Shown: positions 1 to 11,010, counted from the stretch's first letter. The stretch is 64,000 nt of DNA from an uncultured Bradyrhizobium sp. (GCF_947648125.1 NZ_CANSMR010000031.1:20390-84389), one strand, 5' to 3'. The notes: generated by a model from the letters alone, not told the origin. Numbers and translations: made by a program.

Positions 1-1749
<1,749 letters not shown>

Positions 1750-1917
1750 GCTCTTCTTGCTTGGGCTTTGGGCAGGATTCCTCCCCCGCGCAATCCGGCA
1801 CGGGCGATTGGGCGTGACCACTCCGTGGTACAGCAAAATGCCCCGGAGGCAAATGCAGACCGGACCCGGCGCCTGGCCGGTTCTTGTCCGATTCTTGGCG
1901 GTAGCCTGAGGGGTATT

Positions 1918-2151
1918 TCAGCCCGAATAGGTCTTGAAGCGGCCGCGCGAATGCGCCTTGGCAACGGCCTTCATCAGCTCGCTGACCTCATTCTCCAGGA
2001 ATTCGTTGGCCACGATCAGCGCCCGGATGGTCGCGCGCAAATTGCCACCGCAGGCGGAAATAGCCTGATCGACAGCCGCTTCCAGCCCGTCATCGTCATC
2101 AGATTCGGGCCGTGCAGACATCATGGGGCATCCGGGATTCAGGTGGCACAT
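1918..2151 (-). CDS. Small conserved-type hypothetical protein
   Basis: About 77 residues with no recognised domain. The core (DDDDGLEAAVDQAI, then ATIRALIVANEFLENEVSEL, ending GRFKTYSG) looks like a helical protein of a type common in Bradyrhizobiaceae. Three starts are possible. The ATG at 2151 has AGGA five bases upstream and is preferred. The pair of ATGs at 2124/2121 would give a shorter protein beginning MSARPESDDDDG, which fits the conserved part better. Function unknown. Confidence 0.6.
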   Translation of the reverse strand: MCHLNPGCPMMSARPESDDDDGLEAAVDQAISACGGNLRATIRALIVANEFLENEVSELMKAVAKAHSRGRFKTYSG

Positions 2152-2177
2152 CATGTTCCTATTTTGTTCTCATGAAG

Positions 2178-2300
2178 TCAATCGGATCTTTGGACGCTAT
2201 CTGCTGAAGCGCCTGTCTCTTCCGCCGCCAGCGCGAGACATTGCAGCGTCCAGATGTCGGTGATGACATCGGCGATGAGGTTGATGATGAACTCGGCCAT
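2178..2300 (-). CDS. Possible 40-residue small hydrophobic protein
   Basis: A short frame encoding MAEFIINLIADVITDIWTLQ and then a polar tail. The N-terminal half is a hydrophobic, probably amphipathic or membrane-associated helix. AAGGGA lies seven bases before the ATG, and the stop is 26 bases from the start of the next leftward gene, so the two may be cotranscribed. No family is recognised. Support is the ribosome-binding site, the spacing and the hydrophobic helix; it could be a chance frame. Confidence 0.4.
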   Translation of the reverse strand: MAEFIINLIADVITDIWTLQCLALAAEETGASADSVQRSD

Positions 2301-2458
2301 ATCAGCATCCCTTCGATGGCAGTGTCCGGCCGTTCTACGTCGCGGAATGCCGATCGGGATGTGACGGCGCGCACGCATCTCTTGCGAACAGGCCTTGGTT
2401 GGATCGTACCTGCCTGTGCTAGAAGTCCGGCTGCCCGCCAAAGATCTGAAGTGAGAAA

Positions 2459-3256
2459 ATGCGGTTTCGCAATCCGGTCATCACGACGCTTCTCCTGACA
2501 TGCCTGTCCGCAAGCCCTGTCCTGTCTGCGACGGCGGCCCCGTCTGCGACCGGTGGCCCCTCTGCCACGGCGATCGTCAAGGACGCCGGCACGGTTCAGC
2601 TCGGCAACACGGTTTATCGGCTCGACGGCATCGACGCGCCGGCGGCCGACCAGCTCTGCATCGACGAGCACGCCGACGTCTGGACCTGCGGGATTGAAGC
2701 GCGCGACCAGCTGACAAAGCTGATCGGCGGCAAACCGATTCATTGCGACGACATCGGCGTCGACCCGACTTTCAAGAAGCGCCGCCTCGGCGTCTGCAAG
2801 CTCGAGGGCGACCCGACCAGCCTCAGCCAGGTGATGGTACAGAAGGGCTATGCCCTGAACGTCGAGACGTCGGCCACTGGCCGATTCAAGCCGGATCAAG
2901 CCACCGCCAAGGACAGTCGCGCGGGGCTGTGGAAAGGCTGCTTCGTGGCGCCGCGCGATTTTCGCCTCGGCAAGAAGGACGGCGCCCTGCTCGGCAACGC
3001 CTGCCCCACCGACCGTGACACGCAGATCCGCAATGCGCTCTTCCCCGACGACCTGCCGATGCCGGCAAGCTGCAACATCAAGGGCAAGTACGCCGTGCGC
3101 GCCCGCGTCACCGGCAATGTCGGCATCTATCATTTGCAGGCGTGCCGCAGTTACCCGGGCCTCGGCAATCCGGATCGCTGGTTCTGCTCCGAGGAAGACG
3201 CGCAGGCCGCCGGGTTCCGCAGGGCCTATAATTGCCGTCCGCCCAAAGGCAAATGA
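2459..3256 (+). CDS. Secreted thermonuclease-like (SNase-fold) protein
   Basis: A 265-residue protein with an N-terminal signal peptide (MRFRNPVITTLLLTCLSA, cleavage probably near ATA/APS). It has a staphylococcal-nuclease-like domain at about 40-170, with VYRLDGIDAPAADQLC, CGIEARDQL and RRLGVCKLEG as the recognisable segments. The first active-site Arg/Asp region (RLDGIDAP) and the RRLG arginine are present, so hydrolysis of nucleic acids is plausible but not certain. The C-terminal 55 residues, rich in Cys and Trp (YHLQACRSYPGL, WFCSEEDAQAAGFRRAYNC), look like an excalibur/sunset-type extracellular module. The stop codon lies in a small tandem repeat. Confidence 0.75.
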   Translation: MRFRNPVITTLLLTCLSASPVLSATAAPSATGGPSATAIVKDAGTVQLGNTVYRLDGIDAPAADQLCIDEHADVWTCGIEARDQLTKLIGGKPIHCDDIGVDPTFKKRRLGVCKLEGDPTSLSQVMVQKGYALNVETSATGRFKPDQATAKDSRAGLWKGCFVAPRDFRLGKKDGALLGNACPTDRDTQIRNALFPDDLPMPASCNIKGKYAVRARVTGNVGIYHLQACRSYPGLGNPDRWFCSEEDAQAAGFRRAYNCRPPKGK

Positions 3257-3278
3257 GGGGCAAGTGACGGGCAAGTGA
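3248..3278 (+). repeat. Three tandem copies of a stop-codon motif after the nuclease gene
   Basis: GGCAAATGA (contains the real TGA), then GGCAAGTGA and GGCAAGTGA at eleven-base spacing (3248, 3259, 3270). A short tandem duplication over the 3' end of the gene. Confidence 0.8.
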
Positions 3279-3347
3279 TCGCCGCAAATCGCGCTGGAAA
3301 AACCGCCGCTTCCTGTGTGAAACTGCGCCAAGAGGTTGCCGGCGCGT

Positions 3348-5816
3348 ATGACCCCACCCGATCCCGCTGATGTGCTTCCCGAAGCTGCGGCAGCCGAACG
3401 GCTGCGGCAGCACCTTGAGGAGATCGCGCGCGAACGCGATCGGGCCCATCGCGAGCTTCAGGAGCGCGAGGCCGAGCTGGCCCGGATCCAGCGCATCGCG
3501 CGGGTCGGCGGGCTCGAGATCGATTTCCGCGACGGCGTGCGCAACCGCCGCTCTCCCGAATATCTGCTGGTGCACGGCCTGCCGCCCGAGGAGACCAACG
3601 AGACCTATGAGAACTGGGTCGCGCGCATCCACCCCGACGATCGCGAACGAACCATCAGCCACCTGTTCGGCGTGCTCAAGGCCGGCGGCGAGGATTACAC
3701 CGCCGAGTACCGCATCATCCGCCCGAACGACGGCGAGAGCCGCTGGATCCGTGTCGTCGCCAAGATCGACCGCGACCGCAACGGCCGTGCGCTGCGGCTG
3801 GTCGGCGCCGATCTCGACGTCACCGACCAGATGCTGGCGCAGGAAACCCTGCGCGAGAGCGAGGAGCGCTTCCGCCTGATAGCCGACAGCGCGCCGGTGC
3901 CGATCTGGGTGACCAAGCTTGACCGCACCCGCTCCTTCGCCAACCAGGCCTATCTGGATTTCCTCGGCCTGCCGTTCGAGGAAGCGGTCGTGTTCGACTG
4001 GCGCAAGGCACTGCATCCGGATGATCTGCCGAACATCCTGCAGGAGCAGATCACCGGCGAATTGTCGCTCAAGCCATTCGTGCTCGAGGCACGCTATAAG
4101 AATGCCGCCGGCGATTGGCGCTGGCTGCGCTCGGAATCGCAACCGCGCTGGGACCCGAACGGCAAGCATATCGGCTTCATCGGCGTCGCCCATGACATCA
4201 CGGCGGCGAAGGAAGCCGAGATCGAGCTGCGCAAGCTCAACGAGTCGCTGGAACGGCGCATCCTGGAGCGCACCGCACAGCTCGAATCCCGCGAAGCGCA
4301 GACGCGCGCGATCCTGGAAACCAGCCATCAATATCAGATGCTGCTCAACCGGGATGGCGATCTGCTCTACACCAACCAGACCGCGCTGGCCGGCATCCGC
4401 GCCGAGGCCACCGACGTCGTCGGCAAGCCGTTCTGGGACACGCCATGGTTCACTGCTACCGACGGCATGCCGCGCCTGATCCAGAATGCCTTTGCGACCG
4501 CGATGCGCGGCGAAGAGGTCAAAATCGAGCTGCGGCTGCAGCTGCCGATCGGCGAGCGCTATTTCGATTTCGCGATGCGCCCGCTGCAGGACCAGCACGG
4601 CATGATCGTCGGCGCAGTGCCGGAGGCCGTCGACATCACCGAGCGGCGGCGCGGCGAAGAAGCCTTGCGGCAATCGCAGAAGATGGAAGCGGTCGGCCAG
4701 CTCACCGGCGGCGTCGCGCACGACTTCAACAATCTGCTCACCATCATCCGCTCCGCGACCGACTTCCTGCGCCGCCGCGAGCTGCCGGATGAGCGGCGAC
4801 GCCGCTATATCGACGCGATCTCCGAGACTGTCGAGCGCGCCTCCAAGCTCACCGCACAGCTCCTGGCGTTCGCGCGCAGGCAACCGCTCAATCCCGAAGT
4901 GTTCAATGTCGGAACGCAGGTCGACAGCGTGGCGCAGCTGATCCGCCCGCTGGTCGGCGCCCGGATCCATATCGAGGTCAGGATCGAGGATCCCGACTGC
5001 TTTGCGATCGCCGACATCGGCCAGTTCGAGACCGCGATGATCAACCTTGCGGTCAATGGCCGTGATGCCATGAGCGGCGAAGGCCAGCTGACGATCGGCG
5101 TCAGGAAGGTCAAGCACATCCCTGCCCTGCGCGCCCAGGCCTCGCGCAGCGGCGATTTCGTGACGGTCTCGATCCAGGATACCGGCACCGGCATCTCGCC
5201 GGAAAATCTCGACGCGATTTTCGAACCGTTCTTCACGACCAAGGAGGTCGGCAAGGGAACGGGCCTCGGGCTGAGCCAGGCCTTCGGCTTCGTCAAGCAA
5301 TCCGACGGCGATATCGAGGTGACCTCTACGCCGGGGCACGGCGCGACCTTCACCATCTATCTGCCGCAGGCGATGCGCCCGGCGGACGCCAAAGTCGCGG
5401 CCAACGCGGGCATCGAGCAGGCCTCGATCGGCCGCGGCTATCGCGTCCTCGTGGTCGAGGACAACGACGATGTCGGCCAGTTCTCCACCGAGCTGCTCGA
5501 GGATCTCGGCTATTCGGTCAAGCGCGCGGCCAATGCCAACGCAGCGCTGTCGATCCTCTCCGAGAACGAGTTCGCCGCCGACCTCGTGTTCTCCGACGTG
5601 ATCATGCCCGGCATGAACGGGGTCGAGCTCGCCGGCGTGATCCGCGATCGCTTTCCCGGCCTGCCGGTGGTGCTGACCAGCGGCTACAGCAACGTGCTCG
5701 CCGAAAACGCGCACAGCGGCTTCGAGCTGATCCAGAAACCCTATTCGGTCGAGGCGCTGTCGCGCACGCTCCGCAAGGCGATCGCCGAGCAGCGGGCGAC
5801 CGCCTCAAAGCCCTGA
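3348..5816 (+). CDS. PAS-domain hybrid sensor histidine kinase with C-terminal receiver
   Basis: About 822-residue cytoplasmic sensor kinase without membrane segments. Order: N-terminal coiled coil (about 10-45), three PAS folds (about 45-150, 160-285 and 305-430), then the phosphoacceptor helix AVGQLTGGVAHDFNNLL with His458. A HATPase follows (NLAVNGRDAM, DTGTGI, GKGTGLGLSQAFGF), then a receiver domain (VLVVEDNDDVG, phosphoacceptor Asp750 in FSDVIMPGMNG, conserved Lys in IQKPYS). This is the HWE-distant, DFNNLL-type hybrid kinase family common in Bradyrhizobium. The stimulus is unknown. The ATG at 3348 is preferred because AGAGG lies 12 bases upstream; a TTG at 3336 is in frame but too close to that site. 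Confidence 0.88.
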   Translation: MTPPDPADVLPEAAAAERLRQHLEEIARERDRAHRELQEREAELARIQRIARVGGLEIDFRDGVRNRRSPEYLLVHGLPPEETNETYENWVARIHPDDRERTISHLFGVLKAGGEDYTAEYRIIRPNDGESRWIRVVAKIDRDRNGRALRLVGADLDVTDQMLAQETLRESEERFRLIADSAPVPIWVTKLDRTRSFANQAYLDFLGLPFEEAVVFDWRKALHPDDLPNILQEQITGELSLKPFVLEARYKNAAGDWRWLRSESQPRWDPNGKHIGFIGVAHDITAAKEAEIELRKLNESLERRILERTAQLESREAQTRAILETSHQYQMLLNRDGDLLYTNQTALAGIRAEATDVVGKPFWDTPWFTATDGMPRLIQNAFATAMRGEEVKIELRLQLPIGERYFDFAMRPLQDQHGMIVGAVPEAVDITERRRGEEALRQSQKMEAVGQLTGGVAHDFNNLLTIIRSATDFLRRRELPDERRRRYIDAISETVERASKLTAQLLAFARRQPLNPEVFNVGTQVDSVAQLIRPLVGARIHIEVRIEDPDCFAIADIGQFETAMINLAVNGRDAMSGEGQLTIGVRKVKHIPALRAQASRSGDFVTVSIQDTGTGISPENLDAIFEPFFTTKEVGKGTGLGLSQAFGFVKQSDGDIEVTSTPGHGATFTIYLPQAMRPADAKVAANAGIEQASIGRGYRVLVVEDNDDVGQFSTELLEDLGYSVKRAANANAALSILSENEFAADLVFSDVIMPGMNGVELAGVIRDRFPGLPVVLTSGYSNVLAENAHSGFELIQKPYSVEALSRTLRKAIAEQRATASKP

Positions 5817-5835
5817 TCCCCCCACAGGCCGCGAG

Positions 5836-6132
5836 CTACTCGATCACGACATGCGCGACGCCGAGCTGAAGGATGCCGAGCGCACGGGCCGCCGTAGTCG
5901 AGACATCGATGATCCGCCCGCGAATGAACGGTCCGCGGTCGTTGACCCGGCAGCGGATCGATTTCCCGTGATAGGACACGGTGACCATGCTGCCGAATGG
6001 CCGCTTGCGATGCGCGCAGGTCATCTCGCCGCTCCTGCCGATGCCATGATAATAGGACGCAAGGCCACTCTCTGCGTTCGCCATGCACGAGGTAAACAGC
6101 AGCATGGCCGCGGACGTTACTGCGGTCTTCAT
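5836..6132 (-). CDS. RlpA-like septal-ring/double-psi beta-barrel lipoprotein or secreted protein
   Basis: About 98 residues with an N-terminal hydrophobic export signal (MKTAVTSAAMLLFTSCMANA; the LFTSC might be a lipobox). A short double-psi beta-barrel follows: GLASYYHG, MTCAHRKRPFGSMVTVS and VNDRGPFIRGRIIDVSTTAA. This is the RlpA core that cleaves or binds denuded peptidoglycan glycan strands. The DRGPF motif with the preceding VN is intact. No SPOR domain is present, so it is shorter than E. coli RlpA and matches the minimal rhizobial forms. The chosen ATG gives a normal signal peptide; an upstream in-frame start would spoil it. Confidence 0.82.
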   Translation of the reverse strand: MKTAVTSAAMLLFTSCMANAESGLASYYHGIGRSGEMTCAHRKRPFGSMVTVSYHGKSIRCRVNDRGPFIRGRIIDVSTTAARALGILQLGVAHVVIE

Positions 6133-6239
6133 CGATTGCCTGCCGGTCGAGCCCCGCAATGGAACGCGGTTCCACGGTTTCGGTTCCGCGCCCGAGACGT
6201 CGGCAGGTCGATTTTTTGGAACTTTTCAGCGAGAGCCGC

Positions 6240-8951
6240 TCAGGCGGCGTCCTCGACGCTGTCGGCCGCGAGCAGGGTCCGCAGGTCCTGCGCCGGAACC
6301 GGCTTGCTGAACAGATAGCCCTGCATCTGTGTGCAGCCCAGCATCTGCACGGTATCGCGCTGCTGATCGGTCTCGACGCCCTCGGCTGTCGTGATCATGT
6401 TGCGGTCCGCCGCGATCGAGACCACCGCGCGAATGATCGAGGCCGAGCCGCTGTTGCGGGTCACTTCCTTGACGAAGCTGCGGTCGATCTTGATCTTGTC
6501 GAACGGGAAGCGCTGCAGATATTGCAGCGACGAGTAGCCGGTGCCGAAATCGTCGAGCGCGATGTGGACACCGAGCGCGCGCAGCTGGCCGAGCGTGACC
6601 AGCGCCGCATCGTCGTCGGCGATCAGCACCGCCTCGGTGATCTCGAGCTCGAGCCTGCGCGGGTCGAGCCCGCTCTCGGCAAGCGCGCTCGCAACCTTCA
6701 GCGCCAGCGTCTCCGACTTGAACTGGATCGGCGAGACGTTGACCGCAAGGCGCACATGCGCCGGCCAGGCCGCCGCCTCGATGCAGGCGGTGCGCAACAC
6801 CCACTGCCCGATCTCCTCGATCAGCCCGGTCTCCTCGGCGACCGGGATGAACTCAGCCGGCGAGATCATGCCGCGCACCGGATGGCGCCAGCGCAGCAGC
6901 GCCTCGCAGCCGGTCACCTCGTCGCTGCGCAGGTCGACCAGCGGCTGATAGTGCAGCTCGAAGCGGTCCTCCGCCAACGCACTACGCAGATCGGCCTCCA
7001 GCGCGCGGCGCAGATTGGCCTGCCTCTCCATCGCCGGATCGAAGAAGCGGTAGGTCCTGCGGCCGGCGGCCTTGGCCGCGTACATGGCGAGGTCGGCGCA
7101 TTTGAGCAGGCCGAACAGGTCGGACCCGTGACGCGGGGCGATCGCAATGCCGATGCTGGCGTCGCTCGACAGCCAATGACCGTGGCAGTCGAACGGCGTA
7201 CGCAGCGACTGATAGACGCGCGCGACCAGATCGCTGACGTCGTCGTCCGACATGATGTCATGCTGGACGATCGCGAACTCGTCGCCACCGAGGCGCGCGA
7301 TGAAGTCGTTCGATCCGACCGACTGGCGCAGCTTCTCGGCCACGCGCCGCAGGAATTCATCGCCGATCGGATGACCCAGCGTGTCGTTGATTCGCTTGAA
7401 CTCGTCGATATCGATGTAATGGATCGCGAACTCGCGGACGGTCGCCTCGCGCAACAATTCTTCCGCGTGACGCTGGAACAGCGTCCGGTTCGGCAGATTG
7501 GTCAGGGCATCGTAATGCGCGAGATACTCGATCTGCGCCTGCGCACGCCGCCCGTCGGTGACGTCCTCGAGCGTGGTAGCCCAGCCGCCGTCAGGCGCAC
7601 GCTTGTAGATCAGGCGGATGCTGCGGCCGTCGGGCGTCATGATCACCGAGTCCCGGATTTCATCACCCCTGGGATTGGTGAACCGCGCACAATATTCATC
7701 GAGATCGCCGACGAATGAACCGAGCGCCTGGCGATGCAGGATCAGGTCGCGCAGATGGCATCCGGGCTTGGCGACATCGGGCGACAGGCCGAACATGTCG
7801 ATGTATCGCTGGTTGCAGATCACGAGCCGCGCCGAGGCATCGAACAGCAGGAGCCCCTGCGTCATGGTGTTGATCGCGGTGTCGAGATGCTGGCTCTTCT
7901 CGGACAGCCGGCGCTGTACCGCATCGTGCTGCCGCTGCAACTGGCGGACGATCAGGAAGATCGTCATGACGACAATGAGCACCGCCAGCACAGCGGCGCA
8001 GAACTGCAGCTTGGTCTGGGCGCGCCAGTCCTCCAGCGCGCTGGAGGTCCTCGTGGTTGCAAGGATCAGGATCGGAAAATGCGACAGTGACCTGACCGCG
8101 CCGACATTCTCCTCGCCCGAGGCGCCGACGAACCGTCCCGACAGATTGCCGCCAAGACTGATGACCTTCCGGAACAGCGGCTGGTCGACGATGTTGCGGC
8201 CAACCACGCCGGCATCCTGCGGATAACGCGCGATGATCGTGCCGTCGCGATGGATCATCGAAATCACGGTGTCGCCGTTCAGCGCCAGCGAGGCCACGAA
8301 ATCCTCGAAATGGCTGGGCTCGACGCCGCGGCTCGCGAAGCCGATGATCTCGCCGTTGCGCCCAGTGATCTTGCGCGCAAAGATCGTGGTCCAGTTGCCG
8401 GTCACCTTGCTCATCGCGGGTTCGACGATCACCGGCGACGTCGGACGTCCCGAGGTGAACTCCTGGAAATAGCGCCGTTCGGCGATGCTGACGTCGGGCA
8501 CCGGCCACATCTCGGACGAGTTGATCAGCCATCCCTTGGCATTGAACAGATTGAGCCCGCCGACATGCGGCAGCGCGGCCAGCCGCGTGCGCAGCATCTC
8601 GTGCGCGCTCAGGAGCGACATGTTCTTTTCGAACTGATCGGCGGTCTCGACCTGCTCCGACCGCAGATAGTTCACGATGTCGTCGTGGACATGCTGGAGG
8701 TCGCTGAGCTGCTGGTCGAAGTGCCGCGACAGCAGCAGCGCGGTGTTGTTGAGCTCGCGTTCGGACATCTCCAGCGCGCGCTCGCGAAACTGCAGCGCGA
8801 GGTAACCGGTGCCAAGCGTGATGGCGAGCACCAGCAGCGCGGCGCTCAGGACGAGCCACTGAATGGCGCCCATCCTGGTGGCGCGCAACACACCTTTGAT
8901 CGACAGCCGCCGGTGCTCAGGCTTCACGCTGTTCGTTGACACAACCGACAT
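6240..8951 (-). CDS. Membrane-bound Cache-PAS-GGDEF-EAL c-di-GMP enzyme
   Basis: A 903-residue inner-membrane signalling protein. A transmembrane helix (about 32-55) is followed by a periplasmic double-Cache-like domain (about 60-300) and a second helix (about 305-325, LAVLIVVMTIFLIV). Then come a PAS domain (about 350-470), a diguanylate cyclase domain with the intact GGDEF signature at 555-559, and an EAL phosphodiesterase domain (CEALLRWRHP at about 682, DDFGTGYSSLQYL near 800). Both catalytic signatures look intact, so it could synthesise and degrade c-di-GMP; which dominates cannot be told. It lies downstream of and convergent with the hybrid kinase region. Confidence 0.9.
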   Translation of the reverse strand: MSVVSTNSVKPEHRRLSIKGVLRATRMGAIQWLVLSAALLVLAITLGTGYLALQFRERALEMSERELNNTALLLSRHFDQQLSDLQHVHDDIVNYLRSEQVETADQFEKNMSLLSAHEMLRTRLAALPHVGGLNLFNAKGWLINSSEMWPVPDVSIAERRYFQEFTSGRPTSPVIVEPAMSKVTGNWTTIFARKITGRNGEIIGFASRGVEPSHFEDFVASLALNGDTVISMIHRDGTIIARYPQDAGVVGRNIVDQPLFRKVISLGGNLSGRFVGASGEENVGAVRSLSHFPILILATTRTSSALEDWRAQTKLQFCAAVLAVLIVVMTIFLIVRQLQRQHDAVQRRLSEKSQHLDTAINTMTQGLLLFDASARLVICNQRYIDMFGLSPDVAKPGCHLRDLILHRQALGSFVGDLDEYCARFTNPRGDEIRDSVIMTPDGRSIRLIYKRAPDGGWATTLEDVTDGRRAQAQIEYLAHYDALTNLPNRTLFQRHAEELLREATVREFAIHYIDIDEFKRINDTLGHPIGDEFLRRVAEKLRQSVGSNDFIARLGGDEFAIVQHDIMSDDDVSDLVARVYQSLRTPFDCHGHWLSSDASIGIAIAPRHGSDLFGLLKCADLAMYAAKAAGRRTYRFFDPAMERQANLRRALEADLRSALAEDRFELHYQPLVDLRSDEVTGCEALLRWRHPVRGMISPAEFIPVAEETGLIEEIGQWVLRTACIEAAAWPAHVRLAVNVSPIQFKSETLALKVASALAESGLDPRRLELEITEAVLIADDDAALVTLGQLRALGVHIALDDFGTGYSSLQYLQRFPFDKIKIDRSFVKEVTRNSGSASIIRAVVSIAADRNMITTAEGVETDQQRDTVQMLGCTQMQGYLFSKPVPAQDLRTLLAADSVEDAA

Positions 8952-9083
8952 TTTCCTGCCCCTGCGGGTGCCCTTCTACGGGAACACAACCCAAGGGGTC
9001 GTTAGGAAAATCAGTTATCGGACTGTTAAGGTGGATGAGTAGCTGAGCGCGATCAGCACGGGCATCCTCAGGACGCGACCGCA

Positions 9084-9602
9084 TCAGGCGGCCCCGTTCG
9101 CCTCCTTCAGGCTGCATTCGATCAACGCGCCCTCAATGCTGAATTTCGAGAATGGAGAGAACGGCGTCGCGGCCTTGAGCGCGGCGAAGAATTGCGAGTC
9201 GCCCGGACTCTTGAGGAGAAAACGGATGTGGCTGGCCGCCAGCGCATCACGCGACAGCCAGACGACGCCGGAGAACAGCGCCACGAGCATCTGTGCGTAA
9301 TCGCTGACATCGGCGAGGCCGAGATCGTAGATCGGAGACACATTGATGAACCGCGCGCTGAGAGCCGGCGACGTATATCGGCTCATCAGGAGACGCCTGA
9401 CCTGGCAGACCGCGTGGACCCGTTCGCCGTCGGTCAGGTGATACAGCCCCTGACTGTCGCCTTCCCTGGCGGTCAGCGCTTCAAAGGCTCCGATGCCGCC
9501 AAAGGTGGCAAAATCCTCTCCGACGCCTTCAGCGTCCTTCTTCCATTGTGCCTTGATGAGACGCCAGGACCGCTCAGGATCCTTGATTGGCAAAAGCCGC
9601 AT
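9084..9602 (-). CDS. Hypothetical protein, 172 residues
   Basis: Soluble protein of no recognised family. Visible features: an N-terminal basic/aromatic stretch (MRLLPIKDPERSWRLIKAQW), a central AVCQVRRLLMSRYTSPAL, and a C-terminal RFLLKSPGDSQFFAAL. There are no signal peptide, membrane segments or metal-binding clusters. The length and the RLLKSPGD-type segment are compatible with an acyltransferase-like or STAS-like fold, but that is only an impression. It stands alone between the GGDEF/EAL gene and arsI, both on the same strand. Confidence 0.65.
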   Translation of the reverse strand: MRLLPIKDPERSWRLIKAQWKKDAEGVGEDFATFGGIGAFEALTAREGDSQGLYHLTDGERVHAVCQVRRLLMSRYTSPALSARFINVSPIYDLGLADVSDYAQMLVALFSGVVWLSRDALAASHIRFLLKSPGDSQFFAALKAATPFSPFSKFSIEGALIECSLKEANGAA

Positions 9603-9750
9603 GGTTAAGGGGCTGTTAGCACGGAGGGGAGTCGTCGCTGGGATAATATGTCGCAGGCATTAAGCCTTTGCTTACAGCGGTAGCCGGCTGCGCCGACATG
9701 GCGACTGCCCTGGCCGCGTCTCGGCGCGAGCCTGCGCAATCGCCCTTAGC

Positions 9751-10245
9751 TCACGATCTGCAGCAAGCCGAAGCCTCGGGCGGCGCGGGCTGGGGCTCCG
9801 GCGCACAACAGGCGCTCTGCTGCCCGTCCAGCTTCTCGTGTGCGACGCGCGCGGTCCGCTCGCCGCTGCCGTCGCCGTAGACGATGCTTTCGCCTGTCGT
9901 ATGGAAGGTCTCCCACGCGATCCCCGCGGGATCATCGATCCATGACTTCTCGGACTTGGCATAGCAGCACACCGTCTGTCCCTGCTCGATCACCTCGCCG
10001 CCCGCCTTGCGCAGCCGGCCGTAGACCTCGCCAAGCTCCTCGGCGGTCTCCACCTGAATGCCGAGGTGATCGAGCCCCGGCGCGCGGCCACGGGTCGAGA
10101 TCGCGAAGTTGACGCGGGGATCGTCGAGCATCCATTTGGCATAGTCGGATTTCACGACCGTCGGTTCGGCGCCGAACAACGCCGAGTAGAAGCCGACCGA
10201 TTGCGGGATGTCCTTGACGGCGACGTGAACATGCATGCGCTTCAT
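9751..10245 (-). CDS. arsI: ArsI-type C-As lyase (ArsI/CadI family VOC metalloenzyme)
   Basis: Vicinal-oxygen-chelate dioxygenase family that breaks the carbon-arsenic bond of trivalent organoarsenicals such as methylarsenite. About 164 residues from the chosen ATG, which has GAAAGGATCGCC directly upstream. The two beta-alpha-beta-beta-beta repeats begin MKRMHVHVAVKDIPQSVGFY and LDHLGIQVETAEEL. Metal ligands are likely His7 (MHVHVAV), the His in LDHLGI and the Glu in AWETFH. The As-binding vicinal cysteines are in VCCYAKSEKSWIDDP. The Cys-rich tail (ACCAPEP, ACCRS) is typical of the family. No arsR is next to it. It is divergent from a small membrane protein gene. Confidence 0.85.
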   Translation of the reverse strand: MKRMHVHVAVKDIPQSVGFYSALFGAEPTVVKSDYAKWMLDDPRVNFAISTRGRAPGLDHLGIQVETAEELGEVYGRLRKAGGEVIEQGQTVCCYAKSEKSWIDDPAGIAWETFHTTGESIVYGDGSGERTARVAHEKLDGQQSACCAPEPQPAPPEASACCRS

Positions 10246-10339
10246 GGAGGCGATCCTTTCGGGCGGCGACGCTGGATGGATATTCCATCCCAAGCATGCT
10301 CAGATATCAACAGCGTTACAACAGGAGTCCTACTGCGGA

Positions 10340-10567
10340 ATGGATGCGCTCACGCTGTTCGGTTTGTTCGCCGTGACGATGATGCTCGTCTGCTACGCAG
10401 CCGAGGATCGCAGCCGATGGTTCATCCTGGCCTTCGCAGTTTCCTGCGCGCTCGGCTCGGCCTACGGTTTCCTGCAGGGCGCCTGGCCGTTCGGACTGGT
10501 CGAAGCGATCTGGGCCGTCGTCGCAGCGCGCCGCTGGCTGATGCGCCGAACCGCTGACGGCGTGTAA
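10340..10567 (+). CDS. Small two-helix membrane protein
   Basis: 75 residues, starting MDALTLFGLFAVTMMLVCYA. There are two or three hydrophobic segments (about 4-20, 25-45 and 45-62) ending in a basic tail (RRWLMRRTADGV). The ATG is 10 bases after AGGAG. It resembles small conserved membrane proteins of Bradyrhizobium with no assigned role. It sits divergent from arsI with about 95 bases between them, so the two could share a regulatory region. Confidence 0.65.
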   Translation: MDALTLFGLFAVTMMLVCYAAEDRSRWFILAFAVSCALGSAYGFLQGAWPFGLVEAIWAVVAARRWLMRRTADGV

Positions 10568-10641
10568 CGTTATAGTATCCGCGGCAATTCTGTCGCGGCG
10601 TCGAACTTGAATGCGCGCGGTCACGGCGCTAATTAGGGCCC

Positions 10642-11010
10642 ATGGACGCTTCGCGCACCATGATTCAGTCTTCCGCTCATGCAACAGGATCGCGCCGCTG
10701 GCGCAGCCTGCTTGCGGGGCTGATTTCGCTTGCGCTGGTGCTGTCATTCTTCCACGGCTGGGCCTTCGACGGCGATGACGATGCAGCTCCGAGCTTCTTG
10801 ATTGCACAGTCCATCAACGACACCGGCGGCAAGGCGCCGGGGCATCCGGCCCCACTGCATGGCGATCACTGCCTGACCCACGTCGCCTCGGTGGCGCCGC
10901 AGGAGACTGCGTTCCCGATCGCTTATGCGCCGCATAGCTATGGCGACAGCAGCATCGGGCTGCCGGCGTCAGCCGATCGCCTCTCCCCCTTCAAGCCACC
11001 CCGCGCCTGA
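10642..11010 (+). CDS. Small exported protein upstream of the RND metal pump
   Basis: 122 residues. An N-terminal hydrophobic segment (about 20-42, SLLAGLISLALVLSFFHGW) is followed by a polar, His/Cys-containing tail (GHPAPLHGDHCLTHVAS) that could bind a metal ion or face the periplasm. It resembles the short DUF2946-like proteins often encoded next to CusBA/CzcBA pumps. Only 113 bases separate it from the adaptor gene on the same strand, so it probably belongs to that operon. A role in metal sensing or trafficking is inferred from the position and the His/Cys residues only. Confidence 0.6.
   Translation: MDASRTMIQSSAHATGSRRWRSLLAGLISLALVLSFFHGWAFDGDDDAAPSFLIAQSINDTGGKAPGHPAPLHGDHCLTHVASVAPQETAFPIAYAPHSYGDSSIGLPASADRLSPFKPPRA

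Noticed and set aside
3108-5714. An 868-residue minus-strand frame
   Set aside because: Antisense to the hybrid kinase, whose motifs are all intact.
6159-7718. A 519-residue plus-strand frame
   Set aside because: Antisense to the GGDEF/EAL gene with intact catalytic motifs.
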